A stretch of 64,000 nt of DNA from Symbiodinium sp. CCMP2592 (lineage: Eukaryota; Sar; Dinophyceae; Suessiales; Symbiodiniaceae), in assembly GCA_905221615.1 (NCBI GenBank), contig CAJNDT010006182.1, forward strand, positions 62,001 through 126,000, written 5' to 3'. Below, in pieces: positions 12,210-24,683 of this stretch (positions within the stretch are counted from its first letter, which is position 1; each line of letters opens with the position of its first letter). A program made the translations under genes and the position numbers. The notes below the pieces were generated by a model that saw only the letters and a program-made list of their open reading frames with translations, was not told where the DNA came from and made no database searches.

Positions 12210-15200
12210 AGCCGTGATATGCTGGTGACAGGAATGATATTCCAAGCTCTGCACGCTGAATCGTAAGTTCTAATCCGATATAATCCCAACCACCAAACTT
12301 TCAAACTGTCACTCAAAACTGAAGAACGCCGGCTGCCTAAAAGTCGCATCCTTACAAAACGTTTGACAGACCTCTTGTAAAATCCTTGGACAGGTGGACA
12401 AGTGTAAAAGCTCAGCCGCCAGCCGAGCTCGAGCTAGCCTCTGACCTCGAGCTGTGGGTGTTCTGTTCTGACTGCTTTTGAAACCCACGGGAACCTTGCA
12501 TACAGTCGTAAATCCAGAACGCATCAGAAGATGAAAGGAACCGAGATGAGGGCGTCCGGTCAGCAAAATTAAGACGCTCACTGTCTCTTCGCTGCACCTC
12601 CCCTCTTGAAAGTCCTAGGCAAACCCCTTATAGGGCCTTGTCTCAGAGGAGCCCGTGTGTCACAGCACAAGGGACCCCATACAATCGCCAAGTATTCGCA
12701 TCTGCCAGCCCTACATATGCTCTCGTTGAAGAAAACCCCCAAAAAACGTCACCCAGAAGAAACATCTGGGCATCCTGCATGGGAAACCCAGAGGCGAGCT
12801 TTATGCTTTGGGAGGAGCTGGTTGACGAGCTGGTCAGTGTGCCTGTGAAACGCAAGTTCAGCTGCTCCGGGCTTTCAAAGCGTTTGGGGGTTTAGGGTTT
12901 GGGGTCAGGACTTTGGACTTAGGATTCTAAGGTTTAAAGATGTGAGGGTGGAGCAGCATTGCTGTTCAAAATGCAGGATTCCCATTGAAAGGTACCTGTT
13001 TCTAGCGATTTAGGCTTAGGCTTCCGCGGGAGTGTTGCAGAGTCATGAGGTATCTTTCGATCCCGATTCTATTGCAGCTCGATGCGAGAGTCTCAGTCGT
13101 TGTTACTCAGAGGTTAACATGCATCAGGCGCCGAACGGAAAATGTCCATCTAGCCGAGACTCTGACTCAGGGAATTGATCACGTCAGCACAGGGGATAAA
13201 TCACATCAAGACATGCCAAACACGCAACACAGCAACGCAGAGTATGGTGTGATTCGGGATGCTGTGGTGAAGTGTGCGAGGACTGCGGGATCCTCGTGTT
13301 CCGGATTGTGAGCTTCGGACTGGCTTTTTCAAGTGCAACGGCTTGGAGTCTTGGATTGGGGTTCTGGTTTGGCAAGCTCCCACAAAGCCCAGCAGGTCTT
13401 CGGCCAGTCCGGATGACTCAAAATTTCAGAGCCCCGACATGGAGAATTGAGGTAGTCGGGGAAGTAGCCCTAGCAAACGGAAACGTTCATGGAAGGCCTG
13501 CGTCCGTAGACGGGGGCTTCTTCACTTCCGGGGACGGCCTCGAGCATCGACCCGAAACCGCCAAGAGCAGCTAACCATCGCCTCTAACGTCCAGTGACAG
13601 CGCGAAACCCCCCGAAACCCAAAGCCTACAATCCTGGAAGCCTCAAACCCTCCGCCTGGAAATTAGGGGGGAGTTGGGGCCTGCATCAGAACCCATTTGG
13701 GTCCAGGAGTTTGGGGTCCAGGGCCCATGCGCAGGGTTAAGACTCGATTTGCGAAATGGGTCGAGAGCTCACACTTGCGCCAGAGGAAGCTTGGTGAACG
13801 ATCTTAGCTAAAATGCAGGCCACGATGGCGGCTCAGGGTTCCGGAATCCTTGACTGCGGAATGGGGGTGCAGCGATACTGACTGCTCAGAAGTGGGGGTC
13901 AGGGGATCCGTCGGCCGAGATTTACGGTACCTGTCTCGCATCTCACGGGCGACCTAATGCCCAGGGAAAGGACCTCTCAAATTGTCAAAGCCAGCCCATC
14001 TTCCATGCTCCAGCTCCCAGCTCCCACCATGACTGCAAGCTCGATCTTAATCTTGTTGATAAACGAAACTGTACCGTCCTCAGATGCGATGAACCCTAAG
14101 CCCCGCCAAATTTCTAAAGCCTTCCTTGGACTCTGCGCCCTGAACCAGCCCTAAGCCCTAAAGGCCCAAAACCCTAAACTCAATAACTCAATCACTTTCC
14201 AACCCTGAGCTTCGCGCAAGGACCAAGGAAGCGGATGAAAGCCGTCAGCTTCGCCCCCTGACAAGCCGGGCGCAGGAGGTTGAGCTTTTAGGGTTAGGGT
14301 TCCAAGTCTCAACGTTTAGGGTTTAGGATTTCAGTGTCTGGGGTTCAGGGTTTAGGGCTTTGCGTGTGCTGTCTTCTGCAAAAGCTACAACTCTTCTTAC
14401 AAATAGGGGTTTCAAGGATTTGCTGATAAGATTACGTTTCGAAGGACTCGAAGCGGAGCTTGAAGGGTGGTTGAGGTGGTGTTTCGCTTAATCCGCGCCA
14501 TCCCCGATGCCGCAAACTGGACAGTAAGGAACTCTATGCCAGATCACAAACGCTCGCCACCAACCCTGGTCAAGCGATTGAGGGCATGATGGTTGAAACA
14601 TGCTGAACCTTAGAGTTGCTTGCAGGGGAGCGGGATTTGGGCAGGGCGTGAGAAGAACGATTCAGCAGGAAAAGTGTTGAATCATCAACAGAAAGCTTGT
14701 CCCCTAAGCTTTCTGAAGTTCCCAGCTACTTGTACACCTAGGTTGTTGTAAGAACAATTGCTGTAAGGAGCACGAGGCTCCACCAGATCCCATGCAAGCC
14801 CTAAACTAGACATACTGCTCAAACCTAGACCTTCGTGCGACAAACTCCACAGACGCCACACACGACCATGACACCTTCCAAGAAGCCTTGCGTGAACTAT
14901 GCAGAAACTCCGGTAAACGACAGGATTACTTCAGAAGCCCACAATGCTACTCAAGCCGCATCAGAATCCACCGCCCTAAACTCGAACCCTGCGCTGTCGA
15001 GGTGTAGCGCCTCGGCCCTGAACCCGAAGCCTGAACTTTGATGTAGAGGACCCCTGATGGTTTCAGTTTGATGTATCCTACACTACAAGTATGCAGGGAG
15101 CCTTAAGAAATAGTACTGCTATTTCCTCAGGCTTCTTGAGCTTCTCTCTCCCAATCCTCGGCCTACGAACCAAAGCCCTTGGTCGCCGAGGAGCCGGGGC

Positions 15201-16740
15201 CAGCCGAGGTCGTGAGGCTTCCTCCACCGGGAGCTTTAAGAGGCGCTGAGGCTCGGGTTTTGGGGTTTAGGGTACTGACTTTTGCTCCAGCCTGCCAAGA
15301 TCTGGTTTAGGGTTTAGCCCTTAGGGTTCAGGGATTATGGTAAACGGTTTGGGGCAGATGGTACAAGAACATGGCGGTACGCTGTAGTACGGCCACACAG
15401 CAGAGTGCCATAGTCCCATGAGGGAAGAGCGGTACAAAAAGGCAAACGATACAACAGAACAGTACTACAAGAGTGGGCAAGCTCACAATGGAGTCGTACA
15501 GTGCGTACCTATGCTGTTCTTGCCTAGATCTTGTTTAGGTTGAGGGCTTGAAGCCCTTAAAATGCAAGCACAACGCTTTGTTGTGATGAAGCACTTGGGA
15601 CTTGAATTGTCTTTGGAAGTAGGACCTGATACAGATGCTTAAGCCTGTTGTTTGAGGCTGAAGGATGAAGCCTAATGGCCTACTGTAGATCACTGATTAA
15701 CCAACCCCCTCGCTTCAAGTGAGCTCTCGCATAAGAAGCCCCACAGCAGATAATCCTTGCTAAGGCTTACCAAGGGAGGGTGCCTTCACTAATCAGGGGT
15801 CCACATGAAGCGTCGAGGGTCTAGCGCCAGGCTGAAGCGGGTTCGGTCGTGACGCCGGCCCTTAGGGCTAAACCCCTTGAATCCTAAACTCCCAAGGCCC
15901 CCCCGAGCAACCGCAGAAAGCAGCCCGACCGCTGTCCAACACCGAGTCTACGTAGAACCCATGCAAAGCCAAACCTTAAACCCCTCCCCCCCCCAAAAAA
16001 AAATACGTGATATACATGTGTATATATATATATATATGTAAAGGAAAAGGGAGTCTGTAAGAGGCCCCTGTGGGAAGAAAAGGCGCCAGGGGGCGGGGGC
16101 GCTTCGCCTGGCAGCGAGGCCGAGGCCAGGTCCAGGCGCTCGGCGAGGCGAAGTCCTGAAACGAAGGCGTTGAAAAAAAAGGGGCCTAAGTAGTCCCATT
16201 ATACTATAACAAAAACGAATTAAGGGGGTTCGGGCTTGGGGTTTGAGGGTTTAGTGGTTTAGTGGTTTGGGGTTTGGGGGTTTGGAGGTTTCGGTTTTAA
16301 AGGTTGGGGGTTTGGGGGTTTGGGGTTTGGGGTGTGTCCACGTTCGGCGATCCACCCCCCCCCACCCCTACAGCTATCCCCCTCACGTCTCAGCCTTGGC
16401 GCGCAAGGAGCTGCTGGTTTCAAATCCAAAGGTCCCCAAGTTCCCTCATTCCCACCCGGACAGTCGTCTTCCATCTCAGTCTCAGGCGAGTGCTGCCACA
16501 CTGTGGCGAAAGTCGCGGCGGGCTGGGCCTCGGCTGCTGAGCGGGACTCGATGTAGTTCAACATTCGGGTGCTTCAGATTTAGCGAACTGTAGTTCGAAC
16601 CACCTGACCTTAGCCTTAGAGGTCAACCCCAAGTCGCACTACTCGCCTTCAGACCAAGCTGCCCAGTCGCAGTAGCTAATGCGTTTAGAGTCCAGGGTGT
16701 TACTAGAGATCAATCAGCCCAGCGGTGGAGAAGCTGACTA
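12210..16740. other. Stretch without supported genes
   Basis: Only short frames with no convincing splice pairs. It contains telomere-like words (near 14150-14175, 14285-14360, 15260-15320), a pure TA run at 16019-16037, and G-rich TTTGGGG/TTTAGGG-like DNA at 16225-16335. A possible exon follows at about 16745. Confidence 0.4.
16019..16037. repeat. TA dinucleotide run
   Basis: TGTGTATATATATATATATG, a short AT microsatellite flanked by an A-rich tract. Confidence 0.8.
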
Positions 16741-16744
16741 CTCA

Positions 16745-16829
16745 CCATGACAAGCACAAGGGAATTACCGTGATTGTCATCGTCATCACCAAGATCATGG
16801 CACGACCACTGAACTGTTCTTAAACCGAT
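16745..16829 (-). CDS. Possible exon encoding a hydrophobic helix
   Basis: On the minus strand a segment preceded by an AG acceptor ends at an exact GTGAGT donor. The open frame reads AMILVMTMTITVIPLCLS, long and apolar enough for a membrane helix. No partner exon was found, so the boundaries are approximate and the call is weak. Confidence 0.25.
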
Positions 16830-18127
16830 CAATAATTCTATACGAACAAGAACGACAGGATGGTTGCAAACTCCACCCCAACCCTAAAATGTACGGCAGA
16901 TACACCCCAAAACCCCACACCCGAAAGCCTACACCCTACACCCCCCTAAGCGCCGACCCCCAACCCCATATGGAACGGCCAAGGTACGGGGTGGTGTTCT
17001 GAACCGTAGGAGCTGGCCCTGTCTGATGGTTTCAGGGTCTTGGGGCACTTTGAGGCTCCATCGACTACAGGGCTCCACCAAGGGCTCAACAAATGCTCCA
17101 GACTGGATTCTACAAAGGGTTCCATCACGAGTTTTGTAGGGTTTCTGGTACAGGCGCTGGGGGCCTAGGCTTTGAGGCTAAGAGTCTCATTAAAACAACC
17201 TGGTTTTGCGGGTTTGAGAAAGGAATCTAAGGGGTGGATTAGGCCTGCAAAATACTTGTCAGGTTACTCCTTACAGCTTAATGTTCGGGATGCAGGCTTT
17301 TACTAAAAAAAACACGGAGGCACTTCCTGCCCGGACGCCGGAATATCGAGCTCAGTCAAAAGGGTGAGGTCAAAATTTACTTCCGCTGTACATGGACTGA
17401 AATTCTGGCTGCTTTTTACTGTAAACCCTTGCATGTCGACGCTGGTTGGGTTGGGTTTGGGGCCAAACTGAGGGTTCCCGCAATCTCAACCGTAGGGCGT
17501 ACGCCCTCAACCTCCACACTGCAACAAGTCTAGTTGAACCCTCAACCTCACGCCGTCACAACCTTTGTCCACCCTGCACTTCCGCGCCTAAACTCAGTCC
17601 CCATCACCTCCAACAACTTCAAGGCATATCGTGTGTCCAATCCAACCCTGCCCAGGTTCAGGACCTTTTTACTGATCTTACACCACCCTGATAAGCAACC
17701 CAAACCCTCTGCCCGAATTCGACCTTTACGATGCTGACCTCTAAGCCTAAACCCGAATCCCTGCGCCGACCAGCCCACAACATCGAACCCGAGAACCCGA
17801 AGAACCCGAAGAACCCGAAACCCCAAAGCTCGAAACGCCAAAACCCTGAGCCACAAATCCCCGTCAACCCGAAAGCTCCTGCCGCCCTGAGCCCTCCCAG
17901 CTCCGCCCTCCCCGCCTCTGACTTCGTCTACCCTCAAGCCTCAGGATTCAGGGGGTTCAATTTGGTTCAATCCTTCGGATTCAGGGTCCAGGGATCTGTA
18001 GCTTTTTGGATTTGAGTTCGGGTTGAGGCGTCGGAATTTCGGTTTCGGGTTGGAGGACTCGGATGGAAATTCTCGGGTGTCGGGGATGTGAGATTGCGTG
18101 ATGGACCGGGGCACTGGCAAGTTGCGG

Positions 18128-18180
18128 TAGCAGCAGTCGCAGCAGCAGCAGCATCAGCAGCAGCAGAAGTAGCAGCAGCA
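18128..18180. repeat. GCA trinucleotide microsatellite
   Basis: Imperfect GCA/GCAGCAGTAGC run. The leucine-rich minus frame across it (17981-18208) is a by-product of the repeat. Confidence 0.8.
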
Positions 18181-19867
18181 GGAACGCCATGATGACAATG
18201 GTAATCACGACGAAGTGTGTTTTCAGTGCCCTGACAAGACCTTCTTCCAGCTCCGTAGTGTCCGCCCGGCAGAAACATTTTCTTGCTTCAAATTTCTAAC
18301 TCCAATACCGTACCCTAAACCCCTAAGCTTGAAACCTTACGGATACCGTGATCAGGCACCACACATCCTAGATTCTAAACCCGACTTACTGGACCACGAA
18401 TCCGAACCTGCTGGCAGCCGTAACCCTAAACCCGAAACCCCAAAGCCAAAGCCATAAAAGCCTCGAATCCCTAAGCCCAAACCCGAAAGGGCTGCTATAA
18501 GGGAGACTGCAAGGGCTGCTAAGTAGAATCCTACACCCCGGATCGCAAGAGCTCCGGGCTCTGCCGGGCTTCCTTGGCGAAGCTCCCCTGCCCGGGACCT
18601 AAGAGGAGTCCGAGGAATCCGACAACCGAACTTCCAAAATCTCCTGGGCCTCTAGGCCCTGTGAGCTGATGGATTGATGAATCCTGAGGGTGAGCTCTCA
18701 GAAGCACATCCGAAACCATGCAGGTGGAAGTTCCACGGCGCTCCGTCCGGGACGCTAGTCGGTCCCGGACAAAGTCTTAAATTTGGGTTGAGTGCGGGTA
18801 GGTTCGCGGTTCGAAAAATACTGGCATTTGGCCCCCTACTTCACCTTCCAACCTCTTCTACAGCCACAGCAGTGCGACAGCACCTGCAGCAGATGGTTTT
18901 TGCAGCGCCCGCGAAATGTGGGGAGGGCCCAAGCAATGAGAAAGCAACCGCTGGGCCTGCAGGCAAAATGGCCGACGTGACTCAGGCGAAAAAACACCAA
19001 GCTTCGCAGCAACAACTGTACGCTGGGCATTTGTGCGAGTGGCCTGCCAAGCCATCCACTCCGACTTTTTCTCAGCCAAGAAGCAGTCATGTTGTGTCAA
19101 GCTCGCTTCGTCTCACGAGTCGTGAGCGCAAATCGCAAGGGAAGCCTGTGCAGGCTGGTCGGGCAATGTAACGAACGCGAGTAGGCGTCCAGATTCGAGA
19201 GCGAATAGCTTTGCGCAATGGCTTGACCCACTTTGACCAAACCAGGCGGCTGGACCGCTGAGTTGGGGCAGCAACAGCAGCAGCAATAGTAAAGCAGTCG
19301 TTGTGGTCGTGGTCAAGGTGGTCGTCGTCGAGTCCGTACGTCGTCGTCATCGTCGTGCTGGCTCATACAAACGCCCGCGTAGTTGCTCTTGGTGCCTTCA
19401 AAAACCATGCTGGCATGTGCGTAGCGCGCTGCGATACTATGATGTGTTATGGTGCAGTAATTGAGCACATTTTGTGCAACCCGTACTAAGTGGCGGGCTG
19501 CCCGGCTGCAGAATGAAGCTCAGCGGCTCGGGGGAAGTGCCTTCGGGAGACGAGCATGTTCGAGGCTAAGGGTTAGACCTTGAAGGGCACTTTGGGAGTG
19601 CTCGAACCCCACGCATTGAAGTCCTAAACTCCCAAACCCGGCACGCATCTGCATGTGATATGCATGCCTGCAATAACCCGAGCATGTGGACAGCATTCGA
19701 GTAGCTGAAATCAGAGCCCCCAAGCTCAATATCACCATCCTCATCAAGCCATCATGACCACGAGGTGACTCGCTATAGTTATAGTTATAGTTCCTTCGAA
19801 GTTGCTTCTATTGTGGGTACTGTTACGATGACGGTTCTTCTCACCCAAACAAATCCCTCGACCGTCA

Positions 19868-21828
19868 ACGCTGAAACCCTGCACCACAAACCCTTACCCT
19901 CCTAAACCCTCAAGCCCTAAACCCTAAACCCTCTTAAGCCCTCAGGACTTAAACCCTAAACCCTCAAAAACCCTCAAGCCCCAAACCCTCAAGCCCTAAA
20001 CACTAAACCCTCTTAAACCCTCAGACCCTACACCCGGAACCCTTAAATCTTAAACTCGAACTCACAAGCCCTAAACCCCAAACCCTCTTAGACCCTCAAG
20101 CCCTAAACCCTAAAACTCTCTAAACCCTCAAGCCCTAAACCCTGAACCCTCTTAAACCCGCACGCCCTAAACCCTAAACCCTCAAAAACCCTCACGCACT
20201 AAACCCTGAACCCCCTTAAACCCTCAAGCCCTAAACCCTAAACCCTCCTAAACCCTCAAGCCCTAAACCCTAATCTTAAACGCTTAAGCCTCAAGCCCCA
20301 AACCCTAAAACTCTCTAAACCCTCAAGCCCTAAACCCTAAACCCTCTTAAATCCTCAAGCCCTAAACCCCAAACGCTCTTAGACCCTCAAGCCCTAAACC
20401 CTAAACCCTCTTAAACCATCAATCCCAAACCATAAAACTCTCTAAACCCTCAAGCCCTAAACCCTAAACTCTCTTAAACCATCAAGCCCGGAAACCCCAA
20501 ACCCTCTTAAACCCTGAAGCCCTAAACCCTAAACTCTTTTAAACCCTCAAGCCCTTAAACCCGATTACTCTCTAAACCCTCAAGCCCTTAAACCATGAAC
20601 ACTCTTAAACCCTCAAGCCCTAAACCCTAAACCCTCTTAAACCATCAAGTCCTGAAACCCCAAACTCTCTTAAACCCTCAAGCCCTAAACCCTAAACCCT
20701 CCTAAATTCTCAAACCTTCTTAAACCATCAAGCACTTAAACCCTAAACCCTCAAAAACCCTCAAGCCCTTAAACCCTAAACCCTCTTGAACCCTCAGGCC
20801 CGTAAACCCTGAACCCTCTTAAACCCTCACGCCCTAAACCCTAAACCCTCTTCAACCCTCACGCACTAAATCCTAAACCCTCTTAAACCCTCAAGCCCTA
20901 AACCCTGAACCCCCTTAAACCCTCAAGCCCTATACCCTAATCTTGAACCCTTAAGCCTCAAGCCCCAAACCCTCAAACTCTCTAAACCCTCAAGCCCTAA
21001 ACTTAAACCCTAAACCCTCTTAAATCCTAAAGCCCTCAAACCCTAAACCCTCAAAAACCCTCAAGGCCTAAACCCTAAACCCTCTTAAACCATCAATCCC
21101 AAACCCTAAACCTCTCTAAACCCTCAAGCCCTAAACCCTGAACCCTCTTCAACCATCAAGTCCTGAAACCCCAAACTCTCTTAAACCCTCAAGCCCTAGC
21201 TCTTAAACCCTCAAGCCCTTAAACCCTAAACTGTTTTAAACCCTCAAGCCCTTAAACCCTAAACTGTTTTAAACCCTCAAGCCCTTAAACCCTAAACCCT
21301 CTTAAACCCTCAAGCCCTCAAACCCTAAACCCTCTTAAACCCTCAAGCCCTCAAACCCTATACCCTCTTAAACCCTCAAGCCCTAAACGCTAAACCCTCT
21401 TAAACCATCAATCCCAAACCCTAAAACTCTCTAAACCCTCAAGCCCTAAACCCTAAACCCTCTTAAACCATCAAGCCCTTCAACCCTAAACTCTCTTAAA
21501 CCCTCAAGCCCTAGCTCTTAAACCCTCAAGCCCTTAAACCCTAAACTGTTTTAAACCCTCAAGCCCTTAAACCCTAAACTGTTTTAAACCCTCAAGCCCT
21601 TAAACCCTAAACCCTCTTAAACCCTCAAGCCCTCAAACCCTAAACCCTCTTAAACCCTCAAGCCCTCAAACCCTAAACCCTCAAAAACCCTCAAGCCCTC
21701 AAACCCTAAACCCTCCAAAACCCTCAAGCCCTCAAACCCTAAATCCTCTTAAACCCTCAAGCCCTTAAACCCTAAACTGTTTTAAACCCTCAAGCCCTTA
21801 AACCCTAAACCCTCTTAAACCCGAAACC
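19868..21828. repeat. Degenerate telomere-like satellite
   Basis: About 1.96 kb built almost only from CCCTAAA, CCCTCAAG and CTCTTAAA words. A typical unit of about 32 bp runs CCCTCAAG, CCCTAAA, CCCTAAA, CCCTCTTAAA. Single-base changes and unit slips are frequent, so it is an old interstitial array and not a functional telomere. Both flanks are ordinary sequence and orientation is constant. No gene is present. Confidence 0.9.
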
Positions 21829-21830
21829 CG
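21080..21830. repeat. Higher-order repeat within the satellite
   Basis: A marker block (CCCTAGCTCTTAAACCC, then two CTGTTTTAAACCC units) occurs at about 21193 and again about 315 bp later at 21508, with matching flanks for well over 100 bp. Preceding blocks (AAACCATCAATCCC at about 21088 and 21404) are spaced alike. This points to recent amplification of a block much larger than the basic unit. Confidence 0.7.
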
Positions 21831-22731
21831 CCTGGTGATCCCAGGGGTCGGTCTGGGGAGAGGCTTCGGCGGACCCTCCGTGAGGAAGTGTTCAGCTCAG
21901 GGCTTCGAGGCTGAGGGGTGCAAAATGCAAGGATTAGGGTGCAGAGCTTCGGGGTATAAGGTTTAAGAGGTGGAGTTTCTGGGTTACGGGGGCAGGGTTC
22001 GTAGGGCTTCGGGGCTTCGAGGTGTAGGTGTGGGGTTTCAGGCAGGGTTGGGAATGGAGGGGGCTGAAGTACAGGATATGCTTTTCGGGGGCAGTTTAAA
22101 GGGCCAGATGTTTGCGTGTTCCAGTGAGTATGTGGGCCGTTGGGAAGTGTGGTTTGAGAGGTAAGCTTTTGTAGAGGGGCACTTGGGGCTCAGGGATTTC
22201 GGGCTTGAGAAAGGTTGCGGGCCTAGTCTTCAGGCAATGACCCTTTCCACAGGTCTCCCTGCGCAGTGGCTCGATTTTGTAGATTTGGCTCGAGTAGGTT
22301 TAGGGGTTTAGGGTGTCAGGGGGTCTGGACCAGGACTTTCGTTGCCTGCTTTCTTTCCGCTTGGGATCTAAACCCTACTAAACCCTAAAGCCCAAACCGA
22401 AAATCCTCAAACCCTAACCTAACCCATACACCCAAAACCCTAAATCCCAAAGCCCACGCCCTGAAGCCCCAATCAGAACAAACGGATCAAGCCCAAAGCT
22501 TTTTTCGCCAAACCCGCAAGAGCGCAGAGGGCCAGGCATGGAGACGAAGGAGTGATGGCCGGACCCGGACTCCTCCACGCCCTCGGCTTCTCTGGGGCTT
22601 TAGGCCGTCTTATGTGATGTGTACTCTAGCTTTGGAAGGACGAGAAGGCTATTGCTAGTTACTTCGGGAAGTGTATATAGAAAGAAGGAATATACAGTGA
22701 TACGATGTCTAGCTTTTTGCAGATACCTTAC

Positions 22732-22812
22732 CGCTCTGCCAGCCTTTGGTGGCTGGTTGCGTTAAGGAAGGGTGTGGATGTTCAAACTTCCGGGCGCATC
22801 GACGGACGAATG
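22732..22812 (-). CDS. Possible exon with GTAAGG donor
   Basis: A minus-strand frame reading RRCARKFEHPHPSLTQP and ending KGWQS before a G|GTAAGG junction at 22732/22731. The left boundary is a guess. No family and no partner exon identified. Confidence 0.3.
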
Positions 22813-23296
22813 AATTCTTTGCGAGCCCCGCGCGGGTTGCTTTTGATGTAGGGTTTCGGGTATGGTTCAACACATTGAGGGCTTGGAGCCCTCCTGAGCC
22901 CAAAGGTCTGAACCCATCCAAAGGCCACCCAGATGCCAGTCTTGCGACAAAGTCGCGCAGTTTGAGAGGCTGTTGGCAAGCGAAATCAACTCCGAACCCC
23001 GAACTCTCTGAACCCTGAACCCAAGACCTTCAACCCCAACCCTTAACCCTGGAGCCCTACAGCCCAACCTCACAGCCCGCCTTCACCGAGGGTGTGGGCG
23101 GCGCAGGAAGGCCGTAAGCGCCTACGGCATCCCGCCTCGGGCGCGGGCTAAACTTCGGGATTGCAAAGTTGCGGGCTCAGGTGGCTTGTTGGCAAATTGC
23201 ATAAGAGGGTCTTTGCAGGGTGCTTCTTTGTGGGTACTAAGCAAACCATGATCGGATGCGACCTTATGCCACTGTACCTTCATCGCGGCTCCGGCT

Positions 23297-23638
23297 ATGT
23301 GCTACACTGCACAACGAACGATGCTAGCGCACGTTGCGATCATCTTCGCTATCCAAGAACACTTGCACAGACCCCGATTTCCTGCAGGACTGTGCACAAG
23401 CTTTGTTGGAATTGGTGCACACTGCCATGCGTCCTGTGCCCTAATTGACGGTTTTCGAAGAGGCATACCGCAACAGAAACTTGTTAGATATGTCCTGGGA
23501 ACAACTTCGAACTTCTGGACGCAGACATACGCTTCGGGGGTCTGGGGTACTGATTTCAAGGCTCATGAAATCAGCGTATACAAGAACACAAGACACAGAT
23601 GGAAGGATCCGAAGCCCAAATCTGTTTCACTTCACTAA
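23297..23638 (+). CDS. Ambiguous coding-like frame
   Basis: A 113-codon plus-strand frame with protein-like composition in its first 75 residues (LAHVAIIFAIQEHLHRP, GFRRGIPQQKLVRYVLG). The minus strand across the same bases is also open for 85 codons. I see no splice signals that settle the strand. Family unknown. Confidence 0.22.
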   Translation: MCYTAQRTMLAHVAIIFAIQEHLHRPRFPAGLCTSFVGIGAHCHASCALIDGFRRGIPQQKLVRYVLGTTSNFWTQTYASGVWGTDFKAHEISVYKNTRHRWKDPKPKSVSLH

Positions 23639-23963
23639 GATGCAAAGCCCCCTTTCAAAGCACTGAGAGCCTTCCACACTCCAACGCTAATCTTCACGCC
23701 TTCATATCACGAGCCTTGAAAACCCGAGCACCCCCTCCTCCTCTCGGACGTTGAACCCACATCTCCAAGGGTGGCGCAGCTTCGACGCGGAGGCGCTGAT
23801 AGAAGCTAAGCTGGTCCTTTAGGGCTCAGGGCTTGGGTATCGCTGATCATACTGAGAGCCTGAACATGATGGACAGTCCTGCCTTCAGCACCTTGAAAAC
23901 GTCATCGTCGTGACCAGCATTAACATCGACACCGCAGCACCACCAGCTCCACCACCACGCTCC

Positions 23964-23986
23964 AGAAGCAGCAGCAGCAGCAGCAG
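23964..23986. repeat. Short GCA microsatellite
   Basis: CAGAAGCAGCAGCAGCAGC-type run just downstream (minus sense) of the preceding gene's last supported exon; read through, it gives a poly-Ala string. Confidence 0.75.
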
Positions 23987-23997
23987 AAAAATCTAAC

Positions 23998-24683
23998 CTG
24001 ACAAGACGGAGTCGAAAAGAACGAAGAAGAAGAATACATGGAATCTCGAACCCTGACCGCTCCTCGGGGATGACAGAGACACCTCCGGCACGGAGGCGCG
24101 TGCCTGCACTTCCCATCGGTTTCGGTGCTTTCGAAGGCATGGCATGCAGGACATTCTGGAGATCATACAAGATGTTCCCGTGTTGTGCAGGATTCTGTGC
24201 ATGCGGAATTAGAGGGATGTAAGTTAGAACGATCTGAAATCAAAGCAGTCTCAGATGAAGCCACCCAGGCAGAATCCAATATCGAGGGCAGACGAAATTC
24301 TTGAAACACTTGCGAAGGGCATGACTCACCTTTGCAGTGAATATGCTTGCTGAGATTGCGAAGATTGCATTGACTGGCACTGCATGTGCTGAATATAAAC
24401 AAAGACAAGGAGTCACAATACCTGTAGTTAGTCGTCCATCCTGCCGCACTCTGCATTTCGGGTGAAGGTCTGTGGTCAGGTGGCGTTTGTCAGCGCTGTC
24501 AGTGCAGGCTGGGATGGAATCGTAGATTCGGCGGGCTGCTGTAGTGTTTAGAAGAATTTCGCGTTTGGATTTCACAATCCTGACTCTGCAAGCGCAGGTG
24601 AGGCGCCTTGTTTCGGCACGCTGTTGGCAAGTCGACCAGCCTCGGTCCAAGCCATAGAGCGGCATAGAGTGATAGCGTGCCAT
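23998..24683 (-). CDS. Two-exon gene fragment, unknown, hydrophobic centre
   Basis: Exon 24683..24330 (118 codons, ATG start, in-frame TAG just before it) ends at a GTGAGT donor. After a 96-nt intron ending TTTGATTTCAG, exon 24233..23998 continues in phase and ends at a CAG|GTTAGA junction; if that donor is unused, the frame runs on to a stop at 23847 through a microsatellite. The protein has basic and His/Cys-rich N-terminal parts, a hydrophobic stretch across the junction (AVPVNAIFAISASIFTAK then IVLTYIPLIP), and a soluble part with ILYDLQNVLHAMPSKAPKPM and GVSVIPEERSGFEIPC. A plus-strand frame (24624-24908) overlaps its 5' end and keeps the strand slightly uncertain. No family recognised. 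Confidence 0.45.

Noticed and set aside
19868-21828. Functional telomere
   Set aside because: Units are degenerate, the array is flanked by unique DNA on both sides, and similar words are spread through the window.
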